A stretch of DNA of 64,000 nt from Pseudidiomarina mangrovi (GTDB lineage Bacteria > Pseudomonadota > Gammaproteobacteria > Enterobacterales > Alteromonadaceae). The position numbers were made by a program, and so were the translations under genes. The stretch covers positions 124,001 through 188,000 of the forward strand of contig NZ_RJLC01000005.1 in assembly GCF_003999375.1 (NCBI RefSeq), written 5' to 3'. The notes below the pieces were generated by a model. The model was not told the origin of the DNA, made no database searches, and was given only the letters and a program-made list of their open reading frames with translations. Within the stretch, counting starts at the first letter, position 1; each line of letters opens with the position of its first letter. Positions 9,057-18,908 of the stretch are shown in pieces.

Positions 9057-10396
9057 TAGCTGATAGGCCAGTCCGCAGCATCGCAATCATCGAGCACTAA
9101 ACTCGCCTGACTGTTACCCCAGTAGGCAATAAAGCTGCCTTGCGGGTCATATTGGCGGGTTTGCTTATCCAGATCGAAGCGTCGATGGCCACGTGGGTCA
9201 GCACCAACGCCGGCCAGATATTGCCAGTTCCCCCAGTTAGCGGCAACGTCATAATCAATCAACTGCTGCTCAAAATAGGCCGCACCATAGCGCCAATCCA
9301 GTGCCAGCTCATGCACTAAACAACTGGCCACCAATTGGCGCCCGCGATTGGACATATAGCCAGTGGTATTCAATTGGCGCATGCAGGCGTTGACCACCGG
9401 ATACGGCGTATTGCCGCTGCACCATTTTTGAAAGCGGGCCGGATAAAAACTGGTGGCTGGGCCGCGCTGCTTGAGCCCCGAAAAGGCGAACAAGCGCTTA
9501 CCATGAGCATGGGCATACCACTGAAAATACTCGCGCCACAGCAGTTCAAACCAAATCCAGTAGGTGCTGTCGTTGGCGCCTTGCTGCTGTTCATGCTGGG
9601 TCAGCGCGGTCAAGATTTGTCGCACCGACAACGAGCCATCAGCGAGCCAGGCTGAGAATTTGGTCGACGACGACCAATCATCGAGGGCATTGCGGGTTTC
9701 TTTATAGGTTTGCGGCGCGCTGCTAGCGAAGTACTGTTGCACATGCTGCAGTGCCGCACTACTGCCGCCCTGCCACGGGTGGTCAGCGATGACTTTGGTG
9801 GCTGGTAACTGCTGCCATTTCTGCAACACTAACTCAGCTTTCAGCGGCGAGCGTGGCAATGCAATGGCAGCTGGCTCTGCGGCAGCAATGCGTGCGCGCA
9901 AGTCGATAGACTCGACCAAGCGTCGAAACTTCGAAAAGTTATCGGGTAAGTCGGCAAGGTCAAAGGGCAATTGTAGGGGGTCAAACAGGGTATGGGTAGC
10001 AGCGCTGTTGTAATGAATAAACGGGTAGCGCTGGCGCAAAATGTGTTGGTAGCGACGCTCGTAATAGCCAGCGTGTTGGGCAAAATAAATCGCCTCAATG
10101 CCATGGGTGCTAATCAGCTCAGCCAAGCTATGCAAGGGGTTTTGCTGCAGCACCAAAAGCTGCTGACCACGGGCTTGGAGTTGCTGCTGCAGGTCACGCA
10201 AACTGCCTTGTAAAAAACGCCAACGTTGCTCACCTAAACCACGTAAACCATAGCGATTGGGCTGCCGCGATTCGGGCGGCAGCACATACAAACAAATCAG
10301 CTGTTGGCATTCATTAGCCGCTTGCGCTAGCAACGGATTGTCAGCAACCCGAAGGTCGTTACTGAACCAATACAAACCAACCCGATGTAGCGCCAT
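9056..10396 (-). CDS. Cryptochrome DASH
   Basis: A 446-residue cryptochrome/photolyase of the DASH type. It begins [18 protein letters not shown] and shows the DASH core: [29 protein letters not shown], then [12 protein letters not shown] and [17 protein letters not shown], where FAD and the conserved tryptophans sit. DASH proteins bind FAD and often a folate antenna, repair dimers mainly in single-stranded DNA and may signal. Middle gene of a minus-strand run: 14 bases after the Old Yellow Enzyme gene and joined by a TAATG overlap to a second photolyase. Two photolyase paralogues in tandem suggest adaptation to sunlit surface water. Confidence 0.92.
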   Translation of the reverse strand: MALHRVGLYWFSNDLRVADNPLLAQAANECQQLICLYVLPPESRQPNRYGLRGLGEQRWRFLQGSLRDLQQQLQARGQQLLVLQQNPLHSLAELISTHGIEAIYFAQHAGYYERRYQHILRQRYPFIHYNSAATHTLFDPLQLPFDLADLPDNFSKFRRLVESIDLRARIAAAEPAAIALPRSPLKAELVLQKWQQLPATKVIADHPWQGGSSAALQHVQQYFASSAPQTYKETRNALDDWSSSTKFSAWLADGSLSVRQILTALTQHEQQQGANDSTYWIWFELLWREYFQWYAHAHGKRLFAFSGLKQRGPATSFYPARFQKWCSGNTPYPVVNACMRQLNTTGYMSNRGRQLVASCLVHELALDWRYGAAYFEQQLIDYDVAANWGNWQYLAGVGADPRGHRRFDLDKQTRQYDPQGSFIAYWGNSQASLVLDDCDAADWPIS

Positions 10397-10410
10397 GGTT
10401 TACTCCATTA

Positions 10411-11508
10411 TCAATACAGCTGTTTCAGCGAAGCATTGCTAAAGGCTTGCAGGTCGTCATCGCGACCCTCACGCACTTTATGCACCCAATCTGGGTCTTG
10501 CAGCAAGGCGCGACCAATGGCAATCAAGTCAAATTCGCCAGCTTCCATTCGCTGGTTGAGCTCTTCAAGACCTGATTTTTCCACCTGTTCTTGCTTCGAC
10601 ATAAAGGTGCCACTCATAAAATCTTCAGTCAGACCGACACTACCGACCGAGATAGTCGGTTTACCGGTGAGTTTTTGTGTCCAACCGGCTAGGTTTAACG
10701 CCGAGCCAGGAAATTCTGGCTCCCAAAAACGCCGCGTTGAGGCGTGGAACACATCCACCCCAGCATCGCTCAGTAATGTTAACAGCTCAGCCAGTTGCTC
10801 TGGGCCATCCACGAGGCTGGCTTGGTAGTCTTGCTGTTTCCAAGTTGAAAAGCGGAATACAATGGCAAAGTCTTCACCGACAGCGGCGCGCACTGCTTTG
10901 ATCACTTCCACCGCAAAGCGCGCGCGGTTTTCCAGCGAGCCACCATATTCGTCCTCACGCAGGTTGGTACCCGCCCATAAAAATTGGTCAATGAGGTAAC
11001 CATGGGCACCGTGAATCTCCACCCCATCAAAGCCAACTTCTTTGGCTAAGCGCGCAGATTCGGCAAAGGCAGCAACCACTTCATCGATATCCTGCTTGGT
11101 CATGCTGACGCCGTTGTGCTTGCCCGGCGCAAATAAGCCAGACGGTGAGTAAGCTGGGGCAGCATCAGCGTGCTCTGGTTTACGAACTGCGCCGACGTGC
11201 CATAATTGCGGAATAATCTGTCCGCCTTCAGCATGCACAGCATCAACCACTTTTTTCCAACCGGCCATAGCGTCAGCACCAAAAATATGCGGCACATTCG
11301 GGTAGCCACTAGCGCCCGCATGGTTGATTTCGGTGCCCTCGGTAATGATCAGACCCACTTCACCGGCGGCACGACGGGCATAATAGGCCACGTTATCGGC
11401 ATTCGGCACGTTGCCTGGTGAGAAACTACGGGTCATTGGCGCCATCACGGTACGGTTACGAAGCTTCAGTGTTTTACATTGAAATGGACGAAATAAAGCA
11501 GAGGTCAT
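10411..11508 (-). CDS. NADH:flavin oxidoreductase (Old Yellow Enzyme family)
   Basis: A 365-residue FMN-binding TIM barrel that reduces activated alkenes, nitro compounds or quinones with NAD(P)H. Visible family motifs are MAPMTRSFS (residues 22-30), QLWHVGA, and GVEIHGAHGYLIDQFLWAGTNLREDEYGGS, in which the HGAH histidines hold the substrate carbonyl or nitro oxygen; IAIGRALLQDPDW near the end binds the FMN phosphate. It resembles NemA/12-oxophytodienoate-reductase-like enzymes. The ATG at 11508 has AAGGAG upstream. It leads a run with two photolyase-family flavoproteins; a functional link (stress or flavin redox) is inference. Confidence 0.9.
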   Translation of the reverse strand: MTSALFRPFQCKTLKLRNRTVMAPMTRSFSPGNVPNADNVAYYARRAAGEVGLIITEGTEINHAGASGYPNVPHIFGADAMAGWKKVVDAVHAEGGQIIPQLWHVGAVRKPEHADAAPAYSPSGLFAPGKHNGVSMTKQDIDEVVAAFAESARLAKEVGFDGVEIHGAHGYLIDQFLWAGTNLREDEYGGSLENRARFAVEVIKAVRAAVGEDFAIVFRFSTWKQQDYQASLVDGPEQLAELLTLLSDAGVDVFHASTRRFWEPEFPGSALNLAGWTQKLTGKPTISVGSVGLTEDFMSGTFMSKQEQVEKSGLEELNQRMEAGEFDLIAIGRALLQDPDWVHKVREGRDDDLQAFSNASLKQLY

Positions 11509-11532
11509 TCGGTACTCCTTGAGAATAGTTCA

Positions 11533-11577
11533 CTAGCTACGCAGAGCTAGACGGATTGGATCGCTTGCTGTAGCAAG
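11533..11577. promoter_or_regulatory. Two adjacent palindromes ahead of the OYE-photolyase operon
   Basis: CTAGCT (11533-11538) and AGCTAG (11545-11550) form a perfect 6-base inverted repeat with a 6-base centre, starting 25 bases upstream of the Old Yellow Enzyme start codon. A second palindrome, CTTGC-TGTA-GCAAG (11564-11577), lies next to it. Neither is followed by a T-run on either strand, so they look more like operator sites than terminators. Which regulator binds is unknown. Confidence 0.4.
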
Positions 11578-11595
11578 GATGGGTGTATTCGGTGG

Positions 11596-13248
11596 TTACT
11601 TAGATGGGGACAAAAGTGCGTCAGGCAAGGGCTCGTCGATACACGCACAGAGTGTGGCGATAAGTTTTTGCTCAACCGCAGAAATACTCTGGTCGTGTTT
11701 CGCTACTTGCAGCCAGCGCGCCACGATCTTCTCTTTCATGCTGGGCGCCCAGTGGCGACAGGTATTGAGAGCTAATTCAAGCTGCTGGTAATCAAGCTGC
11801 TGGCCTTGATCGGCTTGGCTGATGGCCGCTACCGTCAGATCAAAAGCCTGTTGATTATCGATACGCTTGGTAAACCATTTGGGCGGCAACAGTTGCCGCG
11901 CGATCAATTGGTATAAGCACCAGTGAAATAAGCTTTGGCTATCCGCCAAGCGCTCCAGATCGGCCAGTAACGATACTTTTTCGCTACCTTGGGCTAATCG
12001 CAGTGCCGGCACAGACAGCTCCACTAAGGCCAACAATTGCGCGGCATTGAGGTGATGTTGATTGGCGACAGTGCTGCTATCAGCAGCCGCGGTTGCCAAA
12101 AGCTCACGCACCAGCAGCGGCGCTTGTTGTGGGCTCCGTGCTTGCTCCAGTAGCAGGGCTGGCAGCCACAGTAGCGCCAAGCGGTTGAGCGCGCTTGGTT
12201 GTGGTTGTGCTGCTTGGTGGGCTTGTTCGGTTTCACTAAAGGCTTGGCGTGGTTCTGGGTAACGGCCATTCCAACGCGGCTCAATGCGTTTAATACGTTT
12301 GTCCAACGGCGGGTGCGTGGCCATAACACTGAACCAACTTGATACGGCGTTACCGAAAAATAAATGTGCGGCTTCGCTGCTATTTTTGTGCTGTAGACGA
12401 CTGCCGTGTTGGCGCGCGCCAATTTGCTTTAGCGCGCCAGATAGCGCCTCGGGGTTGCGGGTAAATTGCACCGCGGCGGCATCGGCAAGATATTCACGCT
12501 GGCGTGATACAGCGGCTTTGATGACGCTGCCAAATAGCACCCCGATCCAGCCAATAATCAACAATGCTAAGCCAATAAACGGCAGCGGGTTGACCTCTTT
12601 GCTGTTGCGACGACCACTGAAACGAGCACTGCGCAATAACAATTCACCCAGCTTAGCGAGCGCTACGATGCCTGCCAAGGCGGCGATAAGGCGAATGTTC
12701 ATGCGCATATCGCCATTCAGAATATGGCTGAATTCGTGCGCAACAACCGCTTGCAATTGCTCCCGTGAAAAGCTCTCCACGGCACCGCGGGTCAAACCAA
12801 TCACTGCATCATTGGTAGCATAGCCCGCGGCAAAAGCATTAATAGCTGCCTCATTGGGCAGTAAATATACGCCAGGTACTGGCATGTTTGCCGCTATCGC
12901 CATCTCCTCAACCACATTGAGAATACGACGTTCTAATGGGTCTTGGGTGTCTGGGGCGATGCGCACGCCACCGAGGCTCTCAGCAACCACATGCCCGCCT
13001 GGCTTGAGTTGTTGCCACTTGAACAACATCACTAGAGCAATTCCACCGGCGACGGCGGCAGCCACCCAAATTAACGGGCCGACTTGCACCTGGTAAGTGC
13101 CTTGCGCATCGCTGTTAAGGTAGCCCATAGCAACCGCAGACAGCGCGGTGACAATGGCAATGATCAGACTGACAGCCAGTACAAACAACACCACTAATAA
13201 GGTGGTATTGCGCTTGGCTTGCTGTTGTTGTTCAAAAAAATTAACCAT
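11596..13248 (-). CDS. M48 family membrane zinc metallopeptidase with TerB-like C-terminal region
   Basis: A 550-residue HtpX/Ste24-related protease. Membrane segments lie near residues 16-42, 56-76, 185-205 and 225-245. The zinc site is HEFSH at 171-175, with Glu252 in REYLADAAAVQFTRNP as third ligand. HtpX is under 300 residues; here about 230 extra helical residues follow, ending in AKHDQSISAVEQKLIATLCA, which resembles the TerB-like signature (acidic helix, then xExxLxxxxx). It should act on membrane or misfolded proteins at the inner face. lemA is just upstream (19-base gap); the LemA-M48 pair is a recurring operon. The ATG at 13248 was chosen as the natural N-terminus before the first membrane segment. 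Confidence 0.88.
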   Translation of the reverse strand: MVNFFEQQQQAKRNTTLLVVLFVLAVSLIIAIVTALSAVAMGYLNSDAQGTYQVQVGPLIWVAAAVAGGIALVMLFKWQQLKPGGHVVAESLGGVRIAPDTQDPLERRILNVVEEMAIAANMPVPGVYLLPNEAAINAFAAGYATNDAVIGLTRGAVESFSREQLQAVVAHEFSHILNGDMRMNIRLIAALAGIVALAKLGELLLRSARFSGRRNSKEVNPLPFIGLALLIIGWIGVLFGSVIKAAVSRQREYLADAAAVQFTRNPEALSGALKQIGARQHGSRLQHKNSSEAAHLFFGNAVSSWFSVMATHPPLDKRIKRIEPRWNGRYPEPRQAFSETEQAHQAAQPQPSALNRLALLWLPALLLEQARSPQQAPLLVRELLATAAADSSTVANQHHLNAAQLLALVELSVPALRLAQGSEKVSLLADLERLADSQSLFHWCLYQLIARQLLPPKWFTKRIDNQQAFDLTVAAISQADQGQQLDYQQLELALNTCRHWAPSMKEKIVARWLQVAKHDQSISAVEQKLIATLCACIDEPLPDALLSPSK

Positions 13249-13267
13249 AGTGGCTCAAGTCAGCGCC

Positions 13268-13864
13268 TTAAAATTGCACTTTCGGTGCGGCTTGAATTTC
13301 GGCACTATCGGCAAATTCCAGTAAGCTGGCATCTTTCGGATGACCAAAAAAGCTCGCAAACATCACCGGTGGGAACGACTGGCGATAGGTATTGAAGCTC
13401 ATCACAGCATCATTAAAGGCTTGGCGCGAAAACGCCACGCGATTTTCGGTGCTGGTCAGCTCTTCAGATACTTGCATCATGTTCTGGTTAGCTTTGAGGT
13501 CGGGATAGGCTTCCATCACCACGTTAAGCCGCCCTAAGGCTGACCCTAAAGCAGATTCTGCACCGCCTAAACCTTGCATGGCGCTGGCATTGGAGGGGTC
13601 GGCCGCAGCTTGTTTAAGGGCACCAGCGGCTTGATTGCGCGCGGCAACAACCGCTTCTAGGGTTTCGCTTTCATGCTTTAAATAAGCTTTGGCGGTTTCC
13701 ACTAAATTGGGGATCAGGTCGTAACGGCGCTTCAATTGCACCTCAATTTGCGCAAAGGCATTTTGATACTGATTTTTCAGGCGCACCAAATTGTTGTAGA
13801 TACTGATTGCCCAAACCAGCACAATTACCGCAATAATGATTAGAATCCAACCGGTAGTCATCAC
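13268..13864 (-). CDS. lemA: LemA family protein
   Basis: A 198-residue LemA protein: one N-terminal membrane helix (residues 3-23), then a long helical bundle with the family motifs YDLIPNLVETAKAYLKHE, EAVVAARNQA and AYPDLKANQNMMQVSEELTSTENRVAFSRQAFNDAV (quoted in pieces, residues about 50-160). It is presumably anchored in the inner membrane with the bundle outside. The biochemical role is unknown, but genes next to M48 peptidases, as here, suggest they act together. Divergent from gmk; the 77 bases between them should hold both promoters. Confidence 0.93.
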   Translation of the reverse strand: MMTTGWILIIIAVIVLVWAISIYNNLVRLKNQYQNAFAQIEVQLKRRYDLIPNLVETAKAYLKHESETLEAVVAARNQAAGALKQAAADPSNASAMQGLGGAESALGSALGRLNVVMEAYPDLKANQNMMQVSEELTSTENRVAFSRQAFNDAVMSFNTYRQSFPPVMFASFFGHPKDASLLEFADSAEIQAAPKVQF

Positions 13865-13941
13865 ACTCTCTCCTGTGGTAGCAATGCTATCAACATGCTA
13901 TGCTTTGTCGTCATTAGCAAGCCATAGACAAAAATTTGTTC

Positions 13942-14586
13942 ATGACCAACACCGCCACCACCCCAGGAAACCTATTTATTGTTGCTGCGCCCAGTGGTGC
14001 CGGCAAGTCGAGCCTTATCAAGGCGCTGCTAGATCGCTATGCCGATGGCTCGATGCAAGTATCGGTCTCTTGTACCACCCGTGCTATTCGCCCCGGTGAA
14101 CAAGATGGTGTGCATTATCATTTTATTTCGGTGGCGCGCTTTCAAGAAAAAATTGCCAATCATGAGTTCTATGAGTGGGCTGAAGTATTCGGTAATTACT
14201 ACGGCACCTCACGCACTGTGATTGAGCAAACCTTGGCGCAAGGTATCGACGTGTTCCTTGATATCGATTGGCAAGGCGCGCGGCAAGTGCGCGATGCGTA
14301 TCCTGCGGCCCAGTCAATTTTTATCCTACCCCCAAGCTTAGCGGTGCTGGAGCAGCGTTTACGTCTGCGTGGTCAAGATAGCGACGCGGTGATTGCTCAA
14401 CGCATGGCCAAGGCACAGCATGAAATGTCGCATTATCATGAGTTTGATTATTTGCTGATCAACGATGACTTTGCCACGAGCTTAGCCAATTTTGAGCACA
14501 TTGTGCTGGCCCAGCGCCAACGAATGGCATTGCAGCAGTCACGACATGCGACTAAACTCAAAGATCTGTTGGCGAATCACGGCTAA
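13942..14586 (+). CDS. gmk: Guanylate kinase
   Basis: Phosphorylates GMP to GDP with ATP. The 214-residue protein has the P-loop APSGAGKSS at residues 16-24, the GMP-binding stretch [19 protein letters not shown], and [11 protein letters not shown], the usual Walker-B-like region. I take ATG 13942 as start; two codons upstream a TTG is in frame but has no site. It begins the gmk-rpoZ-spoT cluster, known across gammaproteobacteria, which joins GTP supply to alarmone control. Confidence 0.97.
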   Translation: MTNTATTPGNLFIVAAPSGAGKSSLIKALLDRYADGSMQVSVSCTTRAIRPGEQDGVHYHFISVARFQEKIANHEFYEWAEVFGNYYGTSRTVIEQTLAQGIDVFLDIDWQGARQVRDAYPAAQSIFILPPSLAVLEQRLRLRGQDSDAVIAQRMAKAQHEMSHYHEFDYLLINDDFATSLANFEHIVLAQRQRMALQQSRHATKLKDLLANHG

Positions 14587-14644
14587 ATCCGTATAATTCC
14601 TGACCCGTTTATTTTCGCCCGAATTGATATTTATTGGAGTAACT

Positions 14645-14920
14645 ATGGCACGCGTAACTGTAGAAGAAGCTGTTGATCGCATTGGTAACCGCTTTGACCT
14701 GGTATTGGTTGCCTCTCGCCGTGCGCGGCAATTAGCCACCCAAGGCAAAGATTCACTGGTGCCATGGAAAAACAACGAGAAAGCGACCGTGGTAGCATTG
14801 CGCGAAATTGAGCAGGGCCTGATTGATGCCAAACGCCTTGATGCGCAAGAACGTACTGAAATGGCGCAACAAGACGCTGATGAACTGGCTGCTGTTGATG
14901 CCTTGCGTGGGATTGAGTAA
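14645..14920 (+). CDS. rpoZ: RNA polymerase omega subunit
   Basis: A 91-residue protein with the complete omega signature [20 protein letters not shown] and [18 protein letters not shown]. It helps assemble RNA polymerase by holding the beta' subunit, and with beta' forms one ppGpp site. The start at 14645 has TTGGAGTAAC upstream; a longer in-frame start at 14624 precedes this ribosome site and is rejected. Five bases separate it from spoT. Confidence 0.97.
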   Translation: MARVTVEEAVDRIGNRFDLVLVASRRARQLATQGKDSLVPWKNNEKATVVALREIEQGLIDAKRLDAQERTEMAQQDADELAAVDALRGIE

Positions 14921-14925
14921 CACGG

Positions 14926-17043
14926 GTGTATTTGTTCGAAGGTTTACGGCAGAAAGTTTCAGAGTATCTGCCCGCTGAACAGGTAGAGCAGATTACTGCG
15001 GCCTATCGCTTGGCCGCAGATGCCCACAGCGCGCAAAAGCGCCATAGCGGCGAACCCTATATCACCCATCCAGTTGCCGTGGCCGGCATCCTTGCCGACA
15101 TGCGCTTGGATCACGAAACCATCATGGCGTCGTTGTTACACGACGTTATTGAGGACACCCGCTTTACCCAAGAAGACCTGGCTGAACAATTTGGCGGTAC
15201 CGTGGCTGAGTTGGTCGAAGGCGTGTCAAAGCTCGATAAACTGCAATTTAATTCACACGAAGAAGCGCAGACCGAAAACTATCGCAAAATGATTATGGCG
15301 ATGGTGCATGATATTCGAGTGATTTTGATTAAACTTGCTGACCGCACCCATAACATGCGCACCATCGGTCATTTACGCCCTGAAAAGCGTCGCCGTATTG
15401 CCCGCGAAACCCTTGAAATCTATGCGCCACTCGCCCATCGACTTGGTATCCACGATATCAAGGACGAACTTGAATACCATGGTTTCTTTGCTATGTATCC
15501 GTGGCGCGCACGGTTACTCGAATCGCAGGTAAAAAAGGCCCGTGGTAATCGTCGTGAGTTGGTTGAACGGGTTGAGATCGAAATTGATAAGCGCCTGAGC
15601 GATAACGGCATACCGGCTCGTGTGATTGGTCGGGAAAAACACCTGTACAGTATTTATAAGAAGATGCTGCACAAAGAGCTGCAGTTCGAGCAGGTCATGG
15701 ATATTTACGCGTTTCGCGTCGTGGTTGCCGATGTAGACACCTGTTATCGCGTGTTAGGCGCGTTACACAATCTCTACAAGCCGATCGAGACACGCTTTAA
15801 AGACTATATAGCTATTCCGAAATCTAATGGTTACCAGTCATTGCATACCTCACTAAAAGGCCCGCATGGTATTCCGGTCGAGGTACAGATTCGTACCGAA
15901 GAAATGAATTTAATGGCAGACCGTGGTGTTGCCGCGCATTGGTTGTATAAAACCGAAGAAAGTAGCGGCACCACTGCACAAGTGCGTGCGCGGCGCTGGA
16001 TGCAAAGCTTACTCGAGCTGCAACAAAGTACTGGTAACGCGTTTGAATTTATCGAGAACGTGAAATCGGAGCTATTCCCCGAAGAGATCTATGTGTTTAC
16101 CCCTGAAGGGCGCATTATTGAGCTGCCGCAAGGTGCCACGCCGGTTGATTTTGCCTATGCCGTGCACACTGATATTGGCAATAGCTGTATTGGCGCGCGG
16201 GTGAATCACAAAGTTTATTCGTTAAGTAAACCGCTGGAGACCGGGCAAACTGTTGAGATCAAAACAGCAGCGGGCTCACGGCCAAATATTGCCTGGCTGA
16301 ACTTTGCGGTGACCGCCAAAGCCCGTGCCAAAATTCGCCAATACCTGAAGGGGCAAGAAACTCGCGAAGCGGAGCAACTGGGCGAGCGCTTATTGCGCGC
16401 GGCACTGGGGCCAGTGAACTATGACGAGATCCCAAGTAAAGAATTTAAACGGGTATTGAAAGAAACCAAAATTGAATCGGTGCCGCAGTTATTGCGTGAA
16501 ATTGGCCTCGGCAACATGATGTCTATTGCCATCGCCAAGCGTTTATTGGGTGAATTGGTCAATCTCAAAGATGACAGCAATAGCGCTGGTGGTAATCAAC
16601 GCTCGCTGGCGATTAAAGGTGCCGATGGTTTATTGGTGAGCTTTGCCAAGTGTTGTCGCCCAATTCCAGGTGATGACATCATTGCTCACGTCAGCCCAGG
16701 CAAGGGCTTGGTGATTCACCGCCGCGAATGTAAGAACGTGCGCGGCCACGAATATGAGCCTGGCCATTATTTCCCGGTGCAGTGGGATAACAAACCAGAA
16801 GCTGAATTCATCACCGAAGTACGGGTAGAGATCGTGAACCATCAGGGCGCACTGGCTAAACTCACCTCGGCGATAGCGCTGACCGGCTGTAATATTCACG
16901 GCCTTAAAACCGAAGAAGTCGATGCTAATATTTACTACATCGACATTGCTTTAACCGTTCATGATCGAAAACAACTAGCCGATGTTATTCGCCATATCCG
17001 CAAAATGCCGGATGTGCAGCGAGTATCGCGTTTAAGGAAATAA
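14926..17043 (+). CDS. spoT: Bifunctional (p)ppGpp synthetase/hydrolase SpoT
   Basis: A 705-residue RelA/SpoT enzyme with every domain in order: HD hydrolase (HPVAVAGIL and LLHDVIEDT, His72-Asp73), synthetase ([39 protein letters not shown], about 235-340), TGS ([20 protein letters not shown], about 390-450), zinc-finger-like region with KCCRPIPGD, and C-terminal ACT. The intact HD motif means it can degrade ppGpp. Start is GTG ([10 protein letters not shown] aligns with SpoT). In E. coli trmH and recG follow; here ridA follows and recG is about 10 kb away. Confidence 0.97.
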   Translation: MYLFEGLRQKVSEYLPAEQVEQITAAYRLAADAHSAQKRHSGEPYITHPVAVAGILADMRLDHETIMASLLHDVIEDTRFTQEDLAEQFGGTVAELVEGVSKLDKLQFNSHEEAQTENYRKMIMAMVHDIRVILIKLADRTHNMRTIGHLRPEKRRRIARETLEIYAPLAHRLGIHDIKDELEYHGFFAMYPWRARLLESQVKKARGNRRELVERVEIEIDKRLSDNGIPARVIGREKHLYSIYKKMLHKELQFEQVMDIYAFRVVVADVDTCYRVLGALHNLYKPIETRFKDYIAIPKSNGYQSLHTSLKGPHGIPVEVQIRTEEMNLMADRGVAAHWLYKTEESSGTTAQVRARRWMQSLLELQQSTGNAFEFIENVKSELFPEEIYVFTPEGRIIELPQGATPVDFAYAVHTDIGNSCIGARVNHKVYSLSKPLETGQTVEIKTAAGSRPNIAWLNFAVTAKARAKIRQYLKGQETREAEQLGERLLRAALGPVNYDEIPSKEFKRVLKETKIESVPQLLREIGLGNMMSIAIAKRLLGELVNLKDDSNSAGGNQRSLAIKGADGLLVSFAKCCRPIPGDDIIAHVSPGKGLVIHRRECKNVRGHEYEPGHYFPVQWDNKPEAEFITEVRVEIVNHQGALAKLTSAIALTGCNIHGLKTEEVDANIYYIDIALTVHDRKQLADVIRHIRKMPDVQRVSRLRK

Positions 17044-17048
17044 CCAGT

Positions 17049-17441
17049 ATGGCAAAAGTCATTATTAACACCGACCAAGCCCCAGCGGCTATTGGTACCT
17101 ATTCACAAGCGGTTAAAATTGGCACCACAGTGTACTTGTCGGGGCAAATCCCGTTAGTACCGAGCACTATGCAATTTATTAGCGAGAATTTTCGTGACCA
17201 AGCAGTGCAGGTGTTCAACAATCTGAAAGCGGTCTGTGAAGCAGCTGGTGGTTGCCTGCAAGATATGGTCAAGGTGCAAATTTATCTGACTGATTTGGGC
17301 AACTTTGCCGTTGTGAATGAAGTGATGGCGGAGTTTTTCAGCAGCCCGTATCCAGCTCGTGCTGCCATCGAAGTCAAAGGCTTGCCGAAGGGCGCGCAAA
17401 TTGAAATCGATGGCGTTATGGAGCTACCGAGCACTCATTAA
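17049..17441 (+). CDS. ridA: RidA family enamine/imine deaminase
   Basis: A 130-residue trimeric RidA (YjgF) protein that hydrolyses reactive 2-aminoacrylate and related imines formed by PLP enzymes. Family motifs are [15 protein letters not shown] at the start, [18 protein letters not shown], and [22 protein letters not shown] with the substrate-binding arginine. The gene starts five bases after spoT and is probably in its operon. ridA next to spoT is common in gammaproteobacteria. Confidence 0.95.
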   Translation: MAKVIINTDQAPAAIGTYSQAVKIGTTVYLSGQIPLVPSTMQFISENFRDQAVQVFNNLKAVCEAAGGCLQDMVKVQIYLTDLGNFAVVNEVMAEFFSSPYPARAAIEVKGLPKGAQIEIDGVMELPSTH

Positions 17442-17448
17442 CCGCCTG

Positions 17449-18771
17449 CTAGGCAGTGGCTGGTGCACGCCCCTCTAAGGGTTTGCGCCAGATAATCACC
17501 GCCAAGGTGACGGCCAGCAAAATAAAGCAGTAACCGGTATGCAAACTAACCTGAAGTGGCGACAAGCCAAAGCTGGCTCCCATCAATAGCGCTTGCGCAC
17601 CGTAGGGCAGTACGCCTTGCACCACACACGCGGTAATGTCTAACAAGCTAGCACTTTGTCGCGCCGCTAAATTGCCATTTTCAGCGAGATTTTTGCTCAC
17701 CTCACCGGATAACAAAATGGTGACGGTGTTATTGGCTACCGCTAAGTTGGTCACCGCGGTTAAGCCGACAATACCAAAGGCTGCACGCTGCTGCGGCTGG
17801 CGAAACAGCGCACTAGTAATTCGCGCCACACCGTTGGCGAGAAACTGTAAGCCACCCTGTTGCCGAATCAACGCCGACAAACCACCAATCAACAGTGATA
17901 GCAGAAAAATTTCCTGCATACCGGTAAAGCCCTTGTAGATATCTTGGCTAAATGCGACCCATTGATAGTCGACCGTGGCCATGCCAAAGGCACCGGCCAT
18001 AATGATGCCGAGGCTGAGCACAGCAAACACATTCAAGCCTAATACAGCCAGGGCAATAATGACGAAATAGGGTACGCTTAACCATAAATTCGCGGCTGGT
18101 ATCTCGGCCGGGGATGCGCTGGTGTCGTAGGTGGTCAACCAAATGACCGTCAGCAGAGCTGCGGGTAAAGCGATTTTCAAGTTCGCTTTAAACTTATCGC
18201 GCATGTCACAGCCTTGGGTGCGCGTTGCCGCAATAGTGGTGTCTGAGATAATCGACAAGTTGTCGCCGAACATCGCGCCGCTTACCAGGACCCCAGCCAT
18301 CAACGCCAAGTCAATATTGGCCGCTTCGGCAATACCCAGTGCCACCGGTGACAACGCTGCCAGCGTTCCCATAGAGGTGCCCATAGCCGTTGATACCACC
18401 GCAGCGATAATAAACAAGCCGGGCAAAATGAAGCTTGCTGGTATGATATTCAACCCCAGCGCTACCATGGCATCCACCCCACCGGTTGCAGCTGCTACCG
18501 TAGAAAAGCCGCCGGCCAATAGATAAATAAGGCACATGGTAATGATATTGCGCTCGCCCACACCCGCTACAAAGGTGTTGATACGCTCTTCAAACACTTG
18601 CTTGCTCAGCAGCACACCTAGCACGATAGCGGGCAGAATAGCGACTGGGCTTGCCAGTTGATAGAAGGCATAGTCAACACCAGTCAGTTGAAAATAAATA
18701 CCTGTACCGAGGAATAGCAGTAGAAAAAGCGCAAGCGGTAAAAGGGCTTTGGCGCTGGCTGGCTGAGTCAT
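17449..18771 (-). CDS. NhaC-family Na+/H+ antiporter-like transporter, possible methionine importer MetT
   Basis: A 440-residue inner-membrane protein with about 11 hydrophobic segments and the NhaC-family core AMGTSMGTLAALSPVALGIA and GAMFGDNLSIISDTTIAATR. The family includes Na+/H+ and malate/lactate antiporters, and MetT, proposed from comparative genomics to import methionine. The leader of this gene carries MetJ-like boxes (18795-18818), and the same window holds a MetJ-controlled metX operon, so MetT is an attractive reading. That assignment is inference; transporter family membership is seen directly. It converges with ridA and is divergent from the GNAT-nitrilase gene. Confidence 0.85.
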   Translation of the reverse strand: MTQPASAKALLPLALFLLLFLGTGIYFQLTGVDYAFYQLASPVAILPAIVLGVLLSKQVFEERINTFVAGVGERNIITMCLIYLLAGGFSTVAAATGGVDAMVALGLNIIPASFILPGLFIIAAVVSTAMGTSMGTLAALSPVALGIAEAANIDLALMAGVLVSGAMFGDNLSIISDTTIAATRTQGCDMRDKFKANLKIALPAALLTVIWLTTYDTSASPAEIPAANLWLSVPYFVIIALAVLGLNVFAVLSLGIIMAGAFGMATVDYQWVAFSQDIYKGFTGMQEIFLLSLLIGGLSALIRQQGGLQFLANGVARITSALFRQPQQRAAFGIVGLTAVTNLAVANNTVTILLSGEVSKNLAENGNLAARQSASLLDITACVVQGVLPYGAQALLMGASFGLSPLQVSLHTGYCFILLAVTLAVIIWRKPLEGRAPATA

Positions 18772-18794
18772 AAATATCCTTGCCTGTTAAATTT

Positions 18795-18818
18795 GGACGT
18801 CCAGAAGTTTATATGGCT
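18795..18818. promoter_or_regulatory. Candidate MetJ operator before the NhaC-family transporter
   Basis: Three tandem 8-mers resemble AGACGTCT: GGACGTCC at 18795-18802 (6/8, itself inside the palindrome TGGACGTCCA), AGAAGTTT at 18803-18810 (6/8) and ATATGGCT at 18811-18818 (5/8). They end 24 bases upstream of the transporter start codon and overlap a TATAAA that could be its -10 on the minus strand (18808-18813). Weaker than the metX boxes. Confidence 0.45.
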
Positions 18819-18908
18819 TGATCTCGGAGCGCAAGCATCAAGGTTGCCAATTTTGGTCACATCGTCATACTAAGACTACTGTTGTACCTGTCACTAGCTA
18901 GGATGTCT

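Noticed and set aside
11564-11577. CTTGCTGTAGCAAG as a terminator of the M48 gene
   Set aside because: The stem is only five base pairs and no T-run follows on the minus strand; an operator-like role is more likely.
12284-12823. A 179-codon plus-strand frame inside the M48 peptidase gene
   Set aside because: It is antisense to a gene with intact zinc-site motifs, and its translation looks random (Ala/Ser/Arg/Asn-rich, no motif).
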